DNA from: Tenacibaculum sp. Bg11-29
Lineage (GTDB): Bacteria > Bacteroidota > Bacteroidia > Flavobacteriales > Flavobacteriaceae
Direction: 5' to 3'
DNA length: 64,000 nt
Assembly: GCF_002836595.1 (NCBI RefSeq)
Contig: NZ_PJBB01000003.1
Span: 2,727,001-2,791,000 of the forward strand
Shown: positions 14,852 to 23,689 of the stretch, piece by piece
How positions within the stretch are numbered: position 1 is the first letter of the stretch
Layout: every line of letters begins with the position of its first letter
Notes under the pieces: generated by a model
Databases searched by the model: none
What the model saw: only the letters and a program-made list of their open reading frames with translations
Told to the model about the DNA's origin: nothing
Program-made: the position numbers and the translations under genes

Positions 14852-15814
14852 ATGTTCAGAACAAGAAGACTTAGAAAAACAGAAGGAATTCGTAGATTAG
14901 TAAGAGAAACTAAACTATCTGTAGATGATTTTGTATATCCTTTATTTATTGAAGAAGGGGAAAATATAAAAACAGAAATTTCTTCAATGCCTGGGATTTT
15001 TAGATATTCCTTGGATTTAATTTCAGAGGAATTAGAAGAATTAGTTTCTTTAAATATTCCAGCGGTAATGTTGTTTGGTGTTCCTTTAAAAAAAGATGCT
15101 ATTGGAACAGAAACTTGGAATGATAATGGAATTATGCAGCAAGCAATCCGATTCATTAAAAAAAAATACCCGAGTTTATATGTAATTACAGATGTTTGTT
15201 TTTGTGAATACACTTCACATGGTCATTGTGGTGTAATTCACGATAACGATGTAGATAACGATGCAACAATTGTAAATCTAGCAAAGCAAGCAGTCTCTCA
15301 TGCAAAAGCAGGAGTAGATATGTTAGCTCCTTCAGGTATGATGGACGGAATCGTAGCAATGCTAAGGGAGTCTTTAGATAATACAGGTTTTGTTGACTTA
15401 CCAATTATGGCATATTCAGTTAAATATGCATCAGCATTTTACGGACCTTTTAGAGAAGCTGTAGATTCTTCTCCAAGTTTTGGAGATAGAAGAACATATC
15501 AAATGGATGCAGCTAATAGAGATGAAGCAATAAGGAGAGCAACTTTTGATGATCAGGAAGGAGCTGATGTTTTAATTGTAAAACCTGCATTGTCATATTT
15601 AGATATTATAAGAGATTTAAAAAATAATTTTGATAAACCAATTGCATGTTATAATGTGAGTGGTGAATATTCAATGGTTAAAGCAGGGTCAGAAAAAGGT
15701 TGGATTGATGGTGAAAAAATAATGATGGAAAGTTTACTATCTATGAAAAGAGCAGGAGCAGATATTATTATTACCTATTTTGCAAAAGAAGCAGCAAGAG
15801 TTTTAAATAGGTAA
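14852..15814 (+). CDS. hemB: Delta-aminolevulinic acid dehydratase (porphobilinogen synthase)
   Basis: This 320-residue enzyme condenses two 5-aminolevulinate molecules to porphobilinogen. The metal-binding cysteine segment [14 protein letters not shown] (about residues 115-128) is of the zinc type. The Schiff-base lysines lie in [15 protein letters not shown] (about 195) and [12 protein letters not shown] (about 249). The N-terminus [20 protein letters not shown] is standard. The ATG comes 20 bp after the REP-like hairpin, so hemB may be set apart from hemCD post-transcriptionally. A VOC-fold gene follows 4 bp downstream. Confidence 0.96.
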   Translation: MFRTRRLRKTEGIRRLVRETKLSVDDFVYPLFIEEGENIKTEISSMPGIFRYSLDLISEELEELVSLNIPAVMLFGVPLKKDAIGTETWNDNGIMQQAIRFIKKKYPSLYVITDVCFCEYTSHGHCGVIHDNDVDNDATIVNLAKQAVSHAKAGVDMLAPSGMMDGIVAMLRESLDNTGFVDLPIMAYSVKYASAFYGPFREAVDSSPSFGDRRTYQMDAANRDEAIRRATFDDQEGADVLIVKPALSYLDIIRDLKNNFDKPIACYNVSGEYSMVKAGSEKGWIDGEKIMMESLLSMKRAGADIIITYFAKEAARVLNR

Positions 15815-15818
15815 AAAA

Positions 15819-16220
15819 ATGAGGCAATCAATAGTGCATATTGCTTTGGTAGTTGATGATTATGATGAAGCAATTCAATTTTATACTAAAAAATTAAATT
15901 TTGAATTGATAGAAGATACGTACCAATCAGCTGAAAATAAGCGATGGGTTGTTGTTGCCCCTCCAAATTCAAAAGGAACAACAATATTATTAGCAAAAGC
16001 ATCTAAAGAAGAGCAGAAAAAATTTATAGGAAATCAAACAGGAGGTAGAGTTTTTTTGTTTTTAAGTACGGATGATTTTTGGAGAGATTATAACCAAATG
16101 GTTTCTAATGAAATTGAATTTGTTAGAGCTCCTAAAGAAGCAGACTATGGTACCGTTGCGGTATTTAAAGATTTATATGGTAACCTTTGGGATTTGTTAG
16201 AGTTAAATCAAAACACTTAG
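15819..16220 (+). CDS. VOC-family (glyoxalase/bleomycin resistance) protein
   Basis: This 133-residue protein has the paired beta-alpha-beta-beta-beta units of the vicinal-oxygen-chelate fold. It opens with SIVHIALVVDDYDEAIQFYT and ends with FKDLYGNLWDLLEL. Candidate metal ligands are His7, a mid-protein Thr/Glu, and the Glu of the last strand. It lacks the full ligand set I would need to call glyoxalase I or a dioxygenase, so the reaction is unknown. It begins 4 bp after hemB and precedes hemL, and is therefore co-transcribed with the heme genes. Confidence 0.8.
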   Translation: MRQSIVHIALVVDDYDEAIQFYTKKLNFELIEDTYQSAENKRWVVVAPPNSKGTTILLAKASKEEQKKFIGNQTGGRVFLFLSTDDFWRDYNQMVSNEIEFVRAPKEADYGTVAVFKDLYGNLWDLLELNQNT

Positions 16221-16267
16221 GTCACTAAAAGTAATTAGTTAATAAAAAAGATAACTGAAATTAAGTT

Positions 16268-17557
16268 ATGGAATTTAAAAAATCACAAAAATTATATACT
16301 AAAGGATTAGTAAACTTAGTAGGAGCAGTAAATTCTCCTGTAAGAGCATTTACTTCAGTAGGAGGTAACCCTTTATTTATAAAAAAAGCAAAAGGAACTA
16401 AAATTACTGATGTAGATAATAATACCTACGTAGATTTAGTATTGTCTTATGGACCAATGATTTTAGGTCACCGTCATAAAAAAGTACAAAAAGCAATAAC
16501 AAAGGCGTTAAAAAACGGATATTCATTCGGAGCATCGACTGAAAATGAAATTAAGCTCGCAAAAATTGTTTGTGATGCTTTTCCTGGAATGGATAAGGTT
16601 CGTTTTGTAAACTCTGGTACAGAAGCTGTATTAAGCGGAGTTCGTTTAGCAAGAGCTTTTACAGGAAAAGATAAAATTATAAAATTTGCAGGTTGTTATC
16701 ATGGGCATCAAGATGCTTTATTAGTAGCAGCAGGTTCTGGTTTAGCAACATTAAGTTTACCTGGTTCTAAAGGGGTTCCTGAAGGAGCCGTTAAAAACAC
16801 TTTAATTGCAAATTATAACGATTTAGATAGTGTAAAAGCACATTTTTCAGCCCATGATGATATTGCTGGAGTTATTTTAGAACCAGTTGCTGGTAATATG
16901 GGAGTTGTAATTCCTCAAGATAACTTTTTACCAGAACTAAAAGCGTATTTAGAGTCTAAGGGAGCGTTGTTAATTGTTGATGAAGTAATGACAGGTTTCC
17001 GTTCTAAATTTGGTGGAGCACAAGAACTATTAGGGGTAGAAGCTGATATTACTTGCTTAGGGAAAGTAATAGGAGGTGGTTTTCCGGTGGGGGCTTACGG
17101 AGCGCGTAATGAAATAATGGAAGAAGTAGCACCTTTAGGCGGAATGTATCAAGCAGGAACTTTATCTGGGAATCCGATTGCTATGGCAGGAGGAATTGCG
17201 ACTTTAAGAGAATTGAAAAAGCAAAACCCGTATGAGAAATTTAATGAGGTAGCTCAAATTATTGAAGTATTCTTATTAGAGTCAGCTAAAAAACATGGCG
17301 TAGAAATTACCGTGAATAGATTTGGGTCTATGATTAATCCATTTTTCACAAATGTAACAGTAACTAATTTTAAAGAAGCTCAGACTTCAGATACTAAAAA
17401 GTTTGCAACATTTTTTTGGGAAATGATGAATAACGGTGTATTCTTACCACCGTCACAATTTGAAGCATGGTTCTTATCATCAGCTTTAACAGAAAAAGAC
17501 CTTAAGAAAATAACAAAAGCTATTGATAAAGCAATGGAGGCTGTTGCTAAAATGTAA
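16268..17557 (+). CDS. hemL: Glutamate-1-semialdehyde 2,1-aminomutase
   Basis: This 429-residue PLP enzyme converts glutamate-1-semialdehyde to 5-aminolevulinate, the step after HemA. The N-terminus contains the signature GAVNSPVRAFTSVGG. VNSGTEAVLSGVRLAR binds the cofactor phosphate, LIVDEVMTGFR holds the PLP-stacking aspartate, and the Schiff-base lysine is in CLGKVIGGGFPVGAYG (about residue 265). The length is normal. It lies between the VOC gene and the PrcB-like lipoprotein gene, in the same direction. Confidence 0.96.
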   Translation: MEFKKSQKLYTKGLVNLVGAVNSPVRAFTSVGGNPLFIKKAKGTKITDVDNNTYVDLVLSYGPMILGHRHKKVQKAITKALKNGYSFGASTENEIKLAKIVCDAFPGMDKVRFVNSGTEAVLSGVRLARAFTGKDKIIKFAGCYHGHQDALLVAAGSGLATLSLPGSKGVPEGAVKNTLIANYNDLDSVKAHFSAHDDIAGVILEPVAGNMGVVIPQDNFLPELKAYLESKGALLIVDEVMTGFRSKFGGAQELLGVEADITCLGKVIGGGFPVGAYGARNEIMEEVAPLGGMYQAGTLSGNPIAMAGGIATLRELKKQNPYEKFNEVAQIIEVFLLESAKKHGVEITVNRFGSMINPFFTNVTVTNFKEAQTSDTKKFATFFWEMMNNGVFLPPSQFEAWFLSSALTEKDLKKITKAIDKAMEAVAKM

Positions 17558-17564
17558 TAGATAT

Positions 17565-18011
17565 ATGAAATTAGTAATAACTATTTTATTTAGTATAATG
17601 TTAACCTCTTGTCCTAATAAAAATCAAATAAATTTACAAGAAGAAGATTCATTTACTTCTTTATATAAAGGAAAAATGAATGGTTCAGAAAATATTAAAG
17701 AGAAGAATAAAGTTATTACATCAGTAAATGAATGGCAGTATTTCCTATCAACATTAAATATCGATAAGAACAATATTCCTGTTGTTGATTTCTCTAAAAA
17801 TACATTAATTGTATTAATAGATAAAGTAAGGAACACAGGAGGGTTTGATATTGGGGTTGAAAAAATTAGCATTCAAGAGCGTAAATTAATAATTAACGTA
17901 AAGCATGCTGGCCCAAAACCAACAGATATGGTTACAATGGCAATAGAGCAACCTTTTCAAGTAATAAAGATTAATAAAACAAACAAAGAAATAATCTTTG
18001 TAACAATATAA
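17565..18011 (+). CDS. PrcB-like lipoprotein
   Basis: This 148-residue protein has a lipoprotein signal ([15 protein letters not shown], Cys about residue 15). The ATG at 17565 is chosen because it places the lipobox correctly, and it sits 7 bp after the hemL stop. The mature part matches the PrcB C-terminal pattern: [10 protein letters not shown], then [20 protein letters not shown], then [10 protein letters not shown] near the end. The PrcB family is named for a Treponema protease-complex subunit; the function in Bacteroidota is unknown. It is wedged between hemL and hemE with gaps of 7 and 1 bp, an odd place for a periplasmic or outer-membrane lipoprotein. Confidence 0.75.
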   Translation: MKLVITILFSIMLTSCPNKNQINLQEEDSFTSLYKGKMNGSENIKEKNKVITSVNEWQYFLSTLNIDKNNIPVVDFSKNTLIVLIDKVRNTGGFDIGVEKISIQERKLIINVKHAGPKPTDMVTMAIEQPFQVIKINKTNKEIIFVTI

Positions 18012-18012
18012 G

Positions 18013-19038
18013 ATGATAAAAAACGATTTATTTTTAAGAGCATTAAAAGGAGAAACTGTTGATCGCCCACCAGTATGGATGATGCGTCAAGCAGGAAGAT
18101 ATTTACCAGAATTTCAAGAAATCAAAAAGAAATATGATTTCTTTACACGTTGTCAAACACCAGAACTAGCATCAGAAATTACTGTACAACCTATTAGAAG
18201 GTATGGTATGGATGCTGCTATTTTATTTTCTGATATTTTAGTAATTCCACAAGCTATGAATATCGAGGTGCAAATGAAACCAGATTTTGGCCCTTATTTA
18301 CCAAACCCAATTAGAGATCAAAAAGGGTTAGATACTGTAATAGTACCTGATGTTAATGAATCTTTAGGTTATGTGATGGAAGCTATAAAAGCAACCAAAG
18401 AAAAGTTAAATGATGAGGTTCCTTTAATAGGTTTTGCAGGATCTCCATGGACAATATTATGTTATGTAGTGCAAGGTCAAGGTTCTAAAAATTTCGATAA
18501 GGCAAAAGAATTTTGTTTTACAAAACCAGTTTTGGCACACCAATTGCTTAGTAAGATAACAGAGACCACAATTGCTTATTTAAAAGCAAAAGTAAAAGCA
18601 GGTGTAAATGCTGTTCAGATTTTTGATTCTTGGGGAGGAATGTTATCTCCAACTGACTATCATGAATTTTCATGGCAATACATTAATCAAATAATAGAAG
18701 CATTAAAAGATGATGCGCCAGTTATAGCTTTCGGAAAAGGATGTTGGTTTGCTTTAGACAAAATGGCTAAATCAAATGCGTCAGCTTTAGGAATAGATTG
18801 GACCTGTTCAGCTAGAAATGCACGTTATTTATCAGGTGGGAATATTACATTGCAAGGTAATTTTGACCCCTCTAGATTATTGTCTCCACCAGATGAAATT
18901 AAAAGAATGGTACACCAAATGATAAATGAGTTTGGTAAAGATAAATATATTGTTAACTTAGGGCACGGAATTTTACCTAATATTCCGCTTGAAAATGCAA
19001 AGGCATTTGTAGATGCGGTAAAAGAGTACAAAGTCTAA
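18013..19038 (+). CDS. hemE: Uroporphyrinogen decarboxylase
   Basis: This 341-residue enzyme removes four acetate carboxyls from uroporphyrinogen III to give coproporphyrinogen III. It shows the N-terminal signature [17 protein letters not shown], the catalytic aspartate region [13 protein letters not shown], and the second signature [12 protein letters not shown]. The C-terminal [20 protein letters not shown] contains the conserved histidine. The ATG comes 1 bp after the stop of the PrcB-like gene, so the two are translationally coupled. A thioredoxin-like gene follows 24 bp downstream. Confidence 0.96.
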   Translation: MIKNDLFLRALKGETVDRPPVWMMRQAGRYLPEFQEIKKKYDFFTRCQTPELASEITVQPIRRYGMDAAILFSDILVIPQAMNIEVQMKPDFGPYLPNPIRDQKGLDTVIVPDVNESLGYVMEAIKATKEKLNDEVPLIGFAGSPWTILCYVVQGQGSKNFDKAKEFCFTKPVLAHQLLSKITETTIAYLKAKVKAGVNAVQIFDSWGGMLSPTDYHEFSWQYINQIIEALKDDAPVIAFGKGCWFALDKMAKSNASALGIDWTCSARNARYLSGGNITLQGNFDPSRLLSPPDEIKRMVHQMINEFGKDKYIVNLGHGILPNIPLENAKAFVDAVKEYKV

Positions 19039-19062
19039 TTTAATCCCTTTAAATTACTGAAA

Positions 19063-19680
19063 ATGAATAAATTATTACTTTTATTAACCTTGTTGTTTGT
19101 AACACAAACTTTCTCACAAAAGAAAATATATTATAAAGATATAGTAGATGATTGTATAACGACATCAAGCACAGATGCGGCAATGCTAGATGATGTTGTG
19201 TATAATTGCATAAAAGATAAGTATATTTCTAATTATGATTTTACATCAATAAACGGAGAAACGATTAGTACAAAAGACATTAATGTACCTATTGTTTTAC
19301 TTACGGCTGCTACCTGGTGTGCACCTTGTTGGGGAGAAATACCTGCATTGAATAAAATGGTAGAAAAATATGATGGTAAAGTGAAATTTATAATGCTTTT
19401 TTGGGATATGGAAAAAGGTGTTAAAAGAATGGCAGAAAAACTAGATAAAAGAATATTCTTAGTTCCATCTAAAGAAAAATTAAAAAATAAATCTTCAATA
19501 AGAATTTCTGGGTTTATTCATAAATTAGATTATCCTTCAGCGTATTTAATAACAGAAAACAAAAAAATATTAGATTTTAAAAGAGGTGCTTTAACTCCAA
19601 CTAAAAGTAGATCTAAAGATGAAGCTAATAAAATTAATGAAAAAGAACTAGATGATTTTATTAAACATGTAGTTAAATAG
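19063..19680 (+). CDS. TlpA-like periplasmic thioredoxin-fold protein
   Basis: This 205-residue protein has a signal peptide (LLLLLTLLFVTQTFSQ) and a thioredoxin fold with the redox motif ATWCAPCWGEIPALNKM (CAPC, about residues 84-87). Two further cysteines (DDCITTSS and YNCIKDK) lie in the N-terminal extension before the fold. TlpA or ResA relatives reduce disulfides in the periplasm, for example in apocytochrome c before heme attachment. Its place between hemE and hemF makes a heme-protein maturation role attractive, but this is inference. A strong terminator follows. Confidence 0.82.
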   Translation: MNKLLLLLTLLFVTQTFSQKKIYYKDIVDDCITTSSTDAAMLDDVVYNCIKDKYISNYDFTSINGETISTKDINVPIVLLTAATWCAPCWGEIPALNKMVEKYDGKVKFIMLFWDMEKGVKRMAEKLDKRIFLVPSKEKLKNKSSIRISGFIHKLDYPSAYLITENKKILDFKRGALTPTKSRSKDEANKINEKELDDFIKHVVK

Positions 19681-19697
19681 ATTTTTATAAAAAATAT

Positions 19698-19731
19698 AAA
19701 AAACCTCTTTCTTATCGGAAAGAGGTTTTTT
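19698..19731 (+). terminator. Terminator after the TlpA-like gene
   Basis: AAAAACCTCTTTC pairs with GAAAGAGGTTTTT around a 6-nt loop, with a T run after. It splits the EI24-hemF pair from the upstream heme transcript. Confidence 0.88.
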
Positions 19732-19752
19732 ACTTTAGACAAAAAAATAAAT

Positions 19753-20499
19753 ATGATTAAAAATATAATAAAAGGAGTAAAAGCTTATTTCGGAGCATTT
19801 CAATTAATATCGAAGTTAAAATTATGGAAGTACTTTATTATACCAATAACGATTAGTGTTTTAATATCAACTTTAATAATAATTCTAGCCTATAGTTTAT
19901 CTGATAACGTTGGACATTATGTTTCTAGTTTTTGGAAATGGGAATTTGGAAGGAGTGTATTTGAAATGATTAGTACTTTCTTTAGTGGGGTATTAATAGT
20001 TGTTATTGGCTTAGTTTTATACAAGCACATTGTAATGGCTTTATCGGCTCCTTTTATGAGTCCAGTATCAGAAAAAATTGAAGCTCATTTAAGCGAAGAA
20101 AAACATGAGCATAGAATAACTTCATTTCAAGAACAGCTAATAAGAGGTATAAGAATAAATGTAAGAAATCTTTTAAGAGAGCTTTTTTTAACAATTCCAA
20201 TCTTACTAATTGGTATAATACCAGTTATAGGTATACTATCGACAGTATTGTTATTTCTTATGCAAGCATATTATGCTGGTTTTGGAAATATGGATTATAC
20301 TTTAGAACGTCATTTTAAATATAAAGAGAGTATTCAATTTGTAAAAAACAATAAAGGATTAGCAATAGGTAATGGTATTGTATTTATGTTATTTTTATTA
20401 ATACCAATTATTGGAGTTATTTTAGTTTTACCATTGTCAGTAACAGCAGCAACTACAGAAACTATTAAGAATATTAAAAGAAAAGAATTATTAGAATAA
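19753..20499 (+). CDS. EI24-domain (CysZ-like) membrane protein
   Basis: This 248-residue protein has about four to five hydrophobic segments (near residues 25-47, 70-92, 133-155, 160-180 and 205-230). EI24 features are visible: the N-terminal GVKAYFGAFQLISKLKLWKY, the LSAPFMSPVSEKIEAHL loop, and a C-terminal transmembrane hairpin. The family includes the sulfate transporter CysZ, but most bacterial members are uncharacterised. The substrate is unknown, and sulfate transport should not be assumed. It stands directly upstream of hemF (28-bp gap) after a terminator, so the two probably form a transcript. Confidence 0.78.
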   Translation: MIKNIIKGVKAYFGAFQLISKLKLWKYFIIPITISVLISTLIIILAYSLSDNVGHYVSSFWKWEFGRSVFEMISTFFSGVLIVVIGLVLYKHIVMALSAPFMSPVSEKIEAHLSEEKHEHRITSFQEQLIRGIRINVRNLLRELFLTIPILLIGIIPVIGILSTVLLFLMQAYYAGFGNMDYTLERHFKYKESIQFVKNNKGLAIGNGIVFMLFLLIPIIGVILVLPLSVTAATTETIKNIKRKELLE

Positions 20500-20527
20500 G
20501 TATTTTTGCTTACCAAGAATTAAATAA

Positions 20528-21433
20528 ATGAAAGATCAGTTTTACACATATATTCAAAATTTACAAGATAGTATAACTTCTAAACTTGAAGAAGTTGATG
20601 GTGTTGCAAAGTTTAACGAAGATAACTGGAAGCGTACAGAAGGAGGTGGAGGAAGAACACGTGTAATAGAAAATGGAAATATATTTGAAAAAGGAGGAGT
20701 TAATATTTCTAAGGTATTTGGTGAGTTACCAGAAGCTTTACGTAAACAGTTTGGGGTAGATAGCGGTGATTTCTTTGCCTGTGGATTAAGTTTAGTGCTA
20801 CACCCGAAAAATCCATTTGTACCTACAGTACATGCAAATTGGCGTTATTTTGAAATGTATGACGGAGAAGGGAATATTGTAACTCAATGGTTTGGTGGAG
20901 GTCAAGATTTAACACCTTATTACTTATTTAACGAAGATGCAACTCATTTTCATTCAGTTTGTAAAGACGCTTGTGATAAGCATAGTGCTGAGTTTTACCC
21001 GAAGTTTAAAGAAACATGTGATACCTATTTTTGGAATGATCACCGTAATGAAGCTCGCGGAATAGGAGGTTTATTCTTTGATTATTTAAAAGAAACTGAT
21101 GAGTTTTCAATGCAAGACAGATATGATTTTGTAACCGAGGTCGGAAATAGTTTTTTGAATTCATATGTGCCCATTGCAGAAAAAAGAAAAGATATAATAT
21201 ATACTCAAGAGCATAAAGATTGGCAAGAAGTTAGAAGAGGTCGTTATGTAGAGTTTAATTTAGTGCATGATAGAGGAACCTTATTTGGATTAAAAACAAA
21301 TGGACGCATAGAAAGTATTTTAATGAGTTTACCACCAGTTGTACAATGGAAATATAATCATCATCCTGAAAAAGGAAGTGAAGAAGCAAAATTACTTGAG
21401 GTTTTAGCAACTCCTAAAGACTGGATACAATAG
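20528..21433 (+). CDS. hemF: Oxygen-dependent coproporphyrinogen-III oxidase
   Basis: This 301-residue enzyme oxidatively decarboxylates coproporphyrinogen III to protoporphyrinogen IX using O2. Visible signatures include WKRTEGGGGRTRVIENGNIF, HANWRYFEMYDGEG, WFGGGQDLTPYY (active-site region) and GIGGLFFDYLKE. The C-terminus SLPPVVQWKYNHHPEKGS is standard. No oxygen-independent HemN is present in this window, so the locus is arranged for aerobic growth. Two weak hairpins (near 21439-21454 and 21455-21469) follow the stop and may form its terminator. Confidence 0.96.
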   Translation: MKDQFYTYIQNLQDSITSKLEEVDGVAKFNEDNWKRTEGGGGRTRVIENGNIFEKGGVNISKVFGELPEALRKQFGVDSGDFFACGLSLVLHPKNPFVPTVHANWRYFEMYDGEGNIVTQWFGGGQDLTPYYLFNEDATHFHSVCKDACDKHSAEFYPKFKETCDTYFWNDHRNEARGIGGLFFDYLKETDEFSMQDRYDFVTEVGNSFLNSYVPIAEKRKDIIYTQEHKDWQEVRRGRYVEFNLVHDRGTLFGLKTNGRIESILMSLPPVVQWKYNHHPEKGSEEAKLLEVLATPKDWIQ

Positions 21434-21605
21434 TGCTTACTATTAAATAGTATGTACTGATAATCAGTAAAGTTGTTTTTAATGCGAAATATTTAAAATA
21501 AAATTGATTTAGCGAGTTTTAGTTTAATAAAATCTTAATTATGAGCTGTTTTTTATGAATTGTTCAAATAAAAATAAATCACAGTGTTTTTTTAGTCGCT
21601 AAAAG

Positions 21606-21637
21606 TTGAAAAAAATGCTAGGTTTTTAGTAACTTCG
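21606..21637 (+). promoter_or_regulatory. Candidate promoter of the E2 gene
   Basis: TTG (21606-21608), then 21 bp, then TAACTTCG (21630-21637) is close to the flavobacterial TTG-N~19-TAnnTTTG pattern with one mismatch. It lies 23 bp before the ATG. Confidence 0.45.
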
Positions 21638-21660
21638 CAAACGTTTAAAAATTTTACATT

Positions 21661-22962
21661 ATGGCTAGATACGAATTGAAGTTACCTAAAATGGGAGAAA
21701 GTGTTGCTGAAGCAACTATTACATCTTGGGTTAAAGAGATTGGAGAAACTATTGATATTGATGAAACAGTTGTTGAAGTAGCAACCGATAAAGTAGATAG
21801 TGAAGTGCCTAGTGAAGTTGAAGGAACTCTAGTTGAAATATTATTTGAAAAAGACACTGTTATTCAGGTAGGACAAACTATCGCTATTATAGAAACAGAA
21901 GGTGGTACAGAAACAACAAACGATAGTTCATCAGCTAATGTAGAAGTAAAAGAGGCAGTTGTTGCGGTTGAAAAATCGATAGAAGTTGCTAAAGATACTA
22001 CTTCAGAAGCAATTGATACTTCATCTAGTGATCGTTTTTATTCACCTTTAGTAAAAAATATAGCAAAAACTGAAGGTATTTTTCTTGAAGAATTAGAAAA
22101 AATAAAAGGGACAGGTAAAGAAGGAAGAGTAACTAAAGCAGATATGCTTTCTTATATAGAAAATAGAGGAAGTCAGCCAAAAGCTGTTGTATCTCCTGCA
22201 AAAGTAGAAAAGCCGAAAGCCAAAGCTCAAGCAGCACCTGTTACATTAAGCGGACAAGACGAGATTATTGAAATGAGTCGTATGGGTAAATTAGTAGCCA
22301 AACATATGGTTGACTCTGTACAAACCTCAGCTCATGTTCAGTCGTTTATTGAAATAGATGTTACAAATATTGTTACTTGGAGAAATAAAGTAAAAAACGC
22401 TTACCAAAAAAGAGAAGGAGAAAAGTTAACATTTACTCCAATCTTTATGCAAGCAGTTGCACAAACAATAAAAAAACACCCAATGATTAATATTGCTGTT
22501 GATGGTGATAAAATCATTAAAAGAGGAAATGTTAATTTAGGTATGGCAGCAGCTTTACCTGATGGTAATTTAATTGTACCAGTAATTAAAAACGCTGATC
22601 AATTAAGTTTAGTTGGTATGACTAAACAAGTAAATGATTTAGCAGGACGTTCACGTGCTAATAAATTAAAGCCAGACGATATTCAAGGTGGTACTTATAC
22701 CGTAACAAATGTAGGTAGTTTTGGAAGTATTACAGGAACACCAATTATAAACCAACCACAAGTAGCTATTTTAGCCTTAGGAGCTATTGTAAAGAAACCT
22801 GCAGTAATTGAAACACCAGAGGGAGACTTTATAGGTATTCGTCAAAGAATGATTGTAGCACACTCTTATGACCATAGAGTTGTTAATGGTGCTTTAGGAG
22901 GAATGTTTATAAAAACATTAAAAGAAATATTAGAATCTTGGGATGTAAATCAAGATTTTTAA
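21661..22962 (+). CDS. 2-oxo acid dehydrogenase E2 component (dihydrolipoamide acyltransferase)
   Basis: This 433-residue protein has the E2 layout. The lipoyl domain spans residues 1-76, with the lipoylated lysine in VEVATDKVDSEVPSE. Acidic linker, peripheral-subunit-binding domain (SPLVKNIAKTEG, then GTGKEGRVTKADML, about 125-165) and catalytic domain (about 200-433) follow. The active-site stretch reads SYDHRVVNGALGG: the usual HxxxDG aspartate is Asn (codon AAT at 22882-22884). E2 subunits transfer acyl groups from E1 to CoA. Without E1 or E3 neighbours I cannot say whether it serves a branched-chain, pyruvate or 2-oxoglutarate complex. The gene has its own promoter and terminator. Confidence 0.88.
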   Translation: MARYELKLPKMGESVAEATITSWVKEIGETIDIDETVVEVATDKVDSEVPSEVEGTLVEILFEKDTVIQVGQTIAIIETEGGTETTNDSSSANVEVKEAVVAVEKSIEVAKDTTSEAIDTSSSDRFYSPLVKNIAKTEGIFLEELEKIKGTGKEGRVTKADMLSYIENRGSQPKAVVSPAKVEKPKAKAQAAPVTLSGQDEIIEMSRMGKLVAKHMVDSVQTSAHVQSFIEIDVTNIVTWRNKVKNAYQKREGEKLTFTPIFMQAVAQTIKKHPMINIAVDGDKIIKRGNVNLGMAAALPDGNLIVPVIKNADQLSLVGMTKQVNDLAGRSRANKLKPDDIQGGTYTVTNVGSFGSITGTPIINQPQVAILALGAIVKKPAVIETPEGDFIGIRQRMIVAHSYDHRVVNGALGGMFIKTLKEILESWDVNQDF

Positions 22963-22980
22963 ATTAAACTATATTTTACT

Positions 22981-23012
22981 AAAAAGGCTTAAGAAATTTC
23001 TTAAGCCTTTTT
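22981..23012. terminator. Bidirectional terminator, 32-bp perfect palindrome
   Basis: AAAAAGGCTTAAGAAA is followed at once by its exact inverse. It serves the convergent E2 and GNAT genes; its last base is the first base of the GNAT stop codon complement. Confidence 0.88.
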
Positions 23013-23689
23013 TATTTTCTATTAAAATGCCACCAATTCATATCACGAGTTAATTTATAACCTAATTTTTCATAAAGGGGAATTGCACTATTTCCTTTTG
23101 TAGTGTGTAAAATAGGATGTTTATTATCTTTTATAATTTCTTTGGTAACATGAGTTGTTAATTGTTTAGCGTATCCTCTACGAGTGTATTCAGGATGTGT
23201 AACTACAGCACTAATTTCTACAAAGTCATTAGTTTGCATACGCTGGCCAGTAATAGAAACTAATTTATTGTCTTTAAAAATCCCAAAAAAATCTCCCATT
23301 TCAAAAGTTCTTTTTTTGAAGTATCCAGGCATTACCAACCAAACTAAATTATATATTTCGTTAATATGTTCGTTTGTAAGTGGAACAATGTTTTCAGTAA
23401 TATCCACTTCAATTAAACTTTGCAATACCATTTGACAACCGTCAATTTTTCTATCTAAAGAAACAAATCTATCATCAAAAATTGGAGTTTCATTTTCGGT
23501 TACTAAGAAGAAACTATCAGTAAGTTTTGCATACTCATTTAAAGCATTCGCTGTTTTTGATATATCTGAGAATGCACCAAAAGGACAAATTTCAGGGTCA
23601 TAAAATTGCACACCATCATAATTGATAGCAAATTTTTTATGAGTTTCATTTAAAGAATGCCAAACTGGATTTATTAGTTTATTATTCAT
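23012..23689 (-). CDS. GNAT-family N-acetyltransferase
   Basis: This 225-residue protein has an N-terminal region of unknown fold and a C-terminal FR47-type GNAT domain (about residues 115-225). The acetyl-CoA loop is VTHPEYTRRGYAKQLTTHV, and PLYEKLGYKLTRDMNWWHF is the characteristic last strand. It acetylates an unidentified amine. It is the last gene of a four-gene minus-strand operon (M28 peptidase, YdeI-like, epimerase, GNAT) whose genes overlap or abut. Its start overlaps the end of the epimerase gene by 8 bp. Confidence 0.82.
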   Translation of the reverse strand: MNNKLINPVWHSLNETHKKFAINYDGVQFYDPEICPFGAFSDISKTANALNEYAKLTDSFFLVTENETPIFDDRFVSLDRKIDGCQMVLQSLIEVDITENIVPLTNEHINEIYNLVWLVMPGYFKKRTFEMGDFFGIFKDNKLVSITGQRMQTNDFVEISAVVTHPEYTRRGYAKQLTTHVTKEIIKDNKHPILHTTKGNSAIPLYEKLGYKLTRDMNWWHFNRK

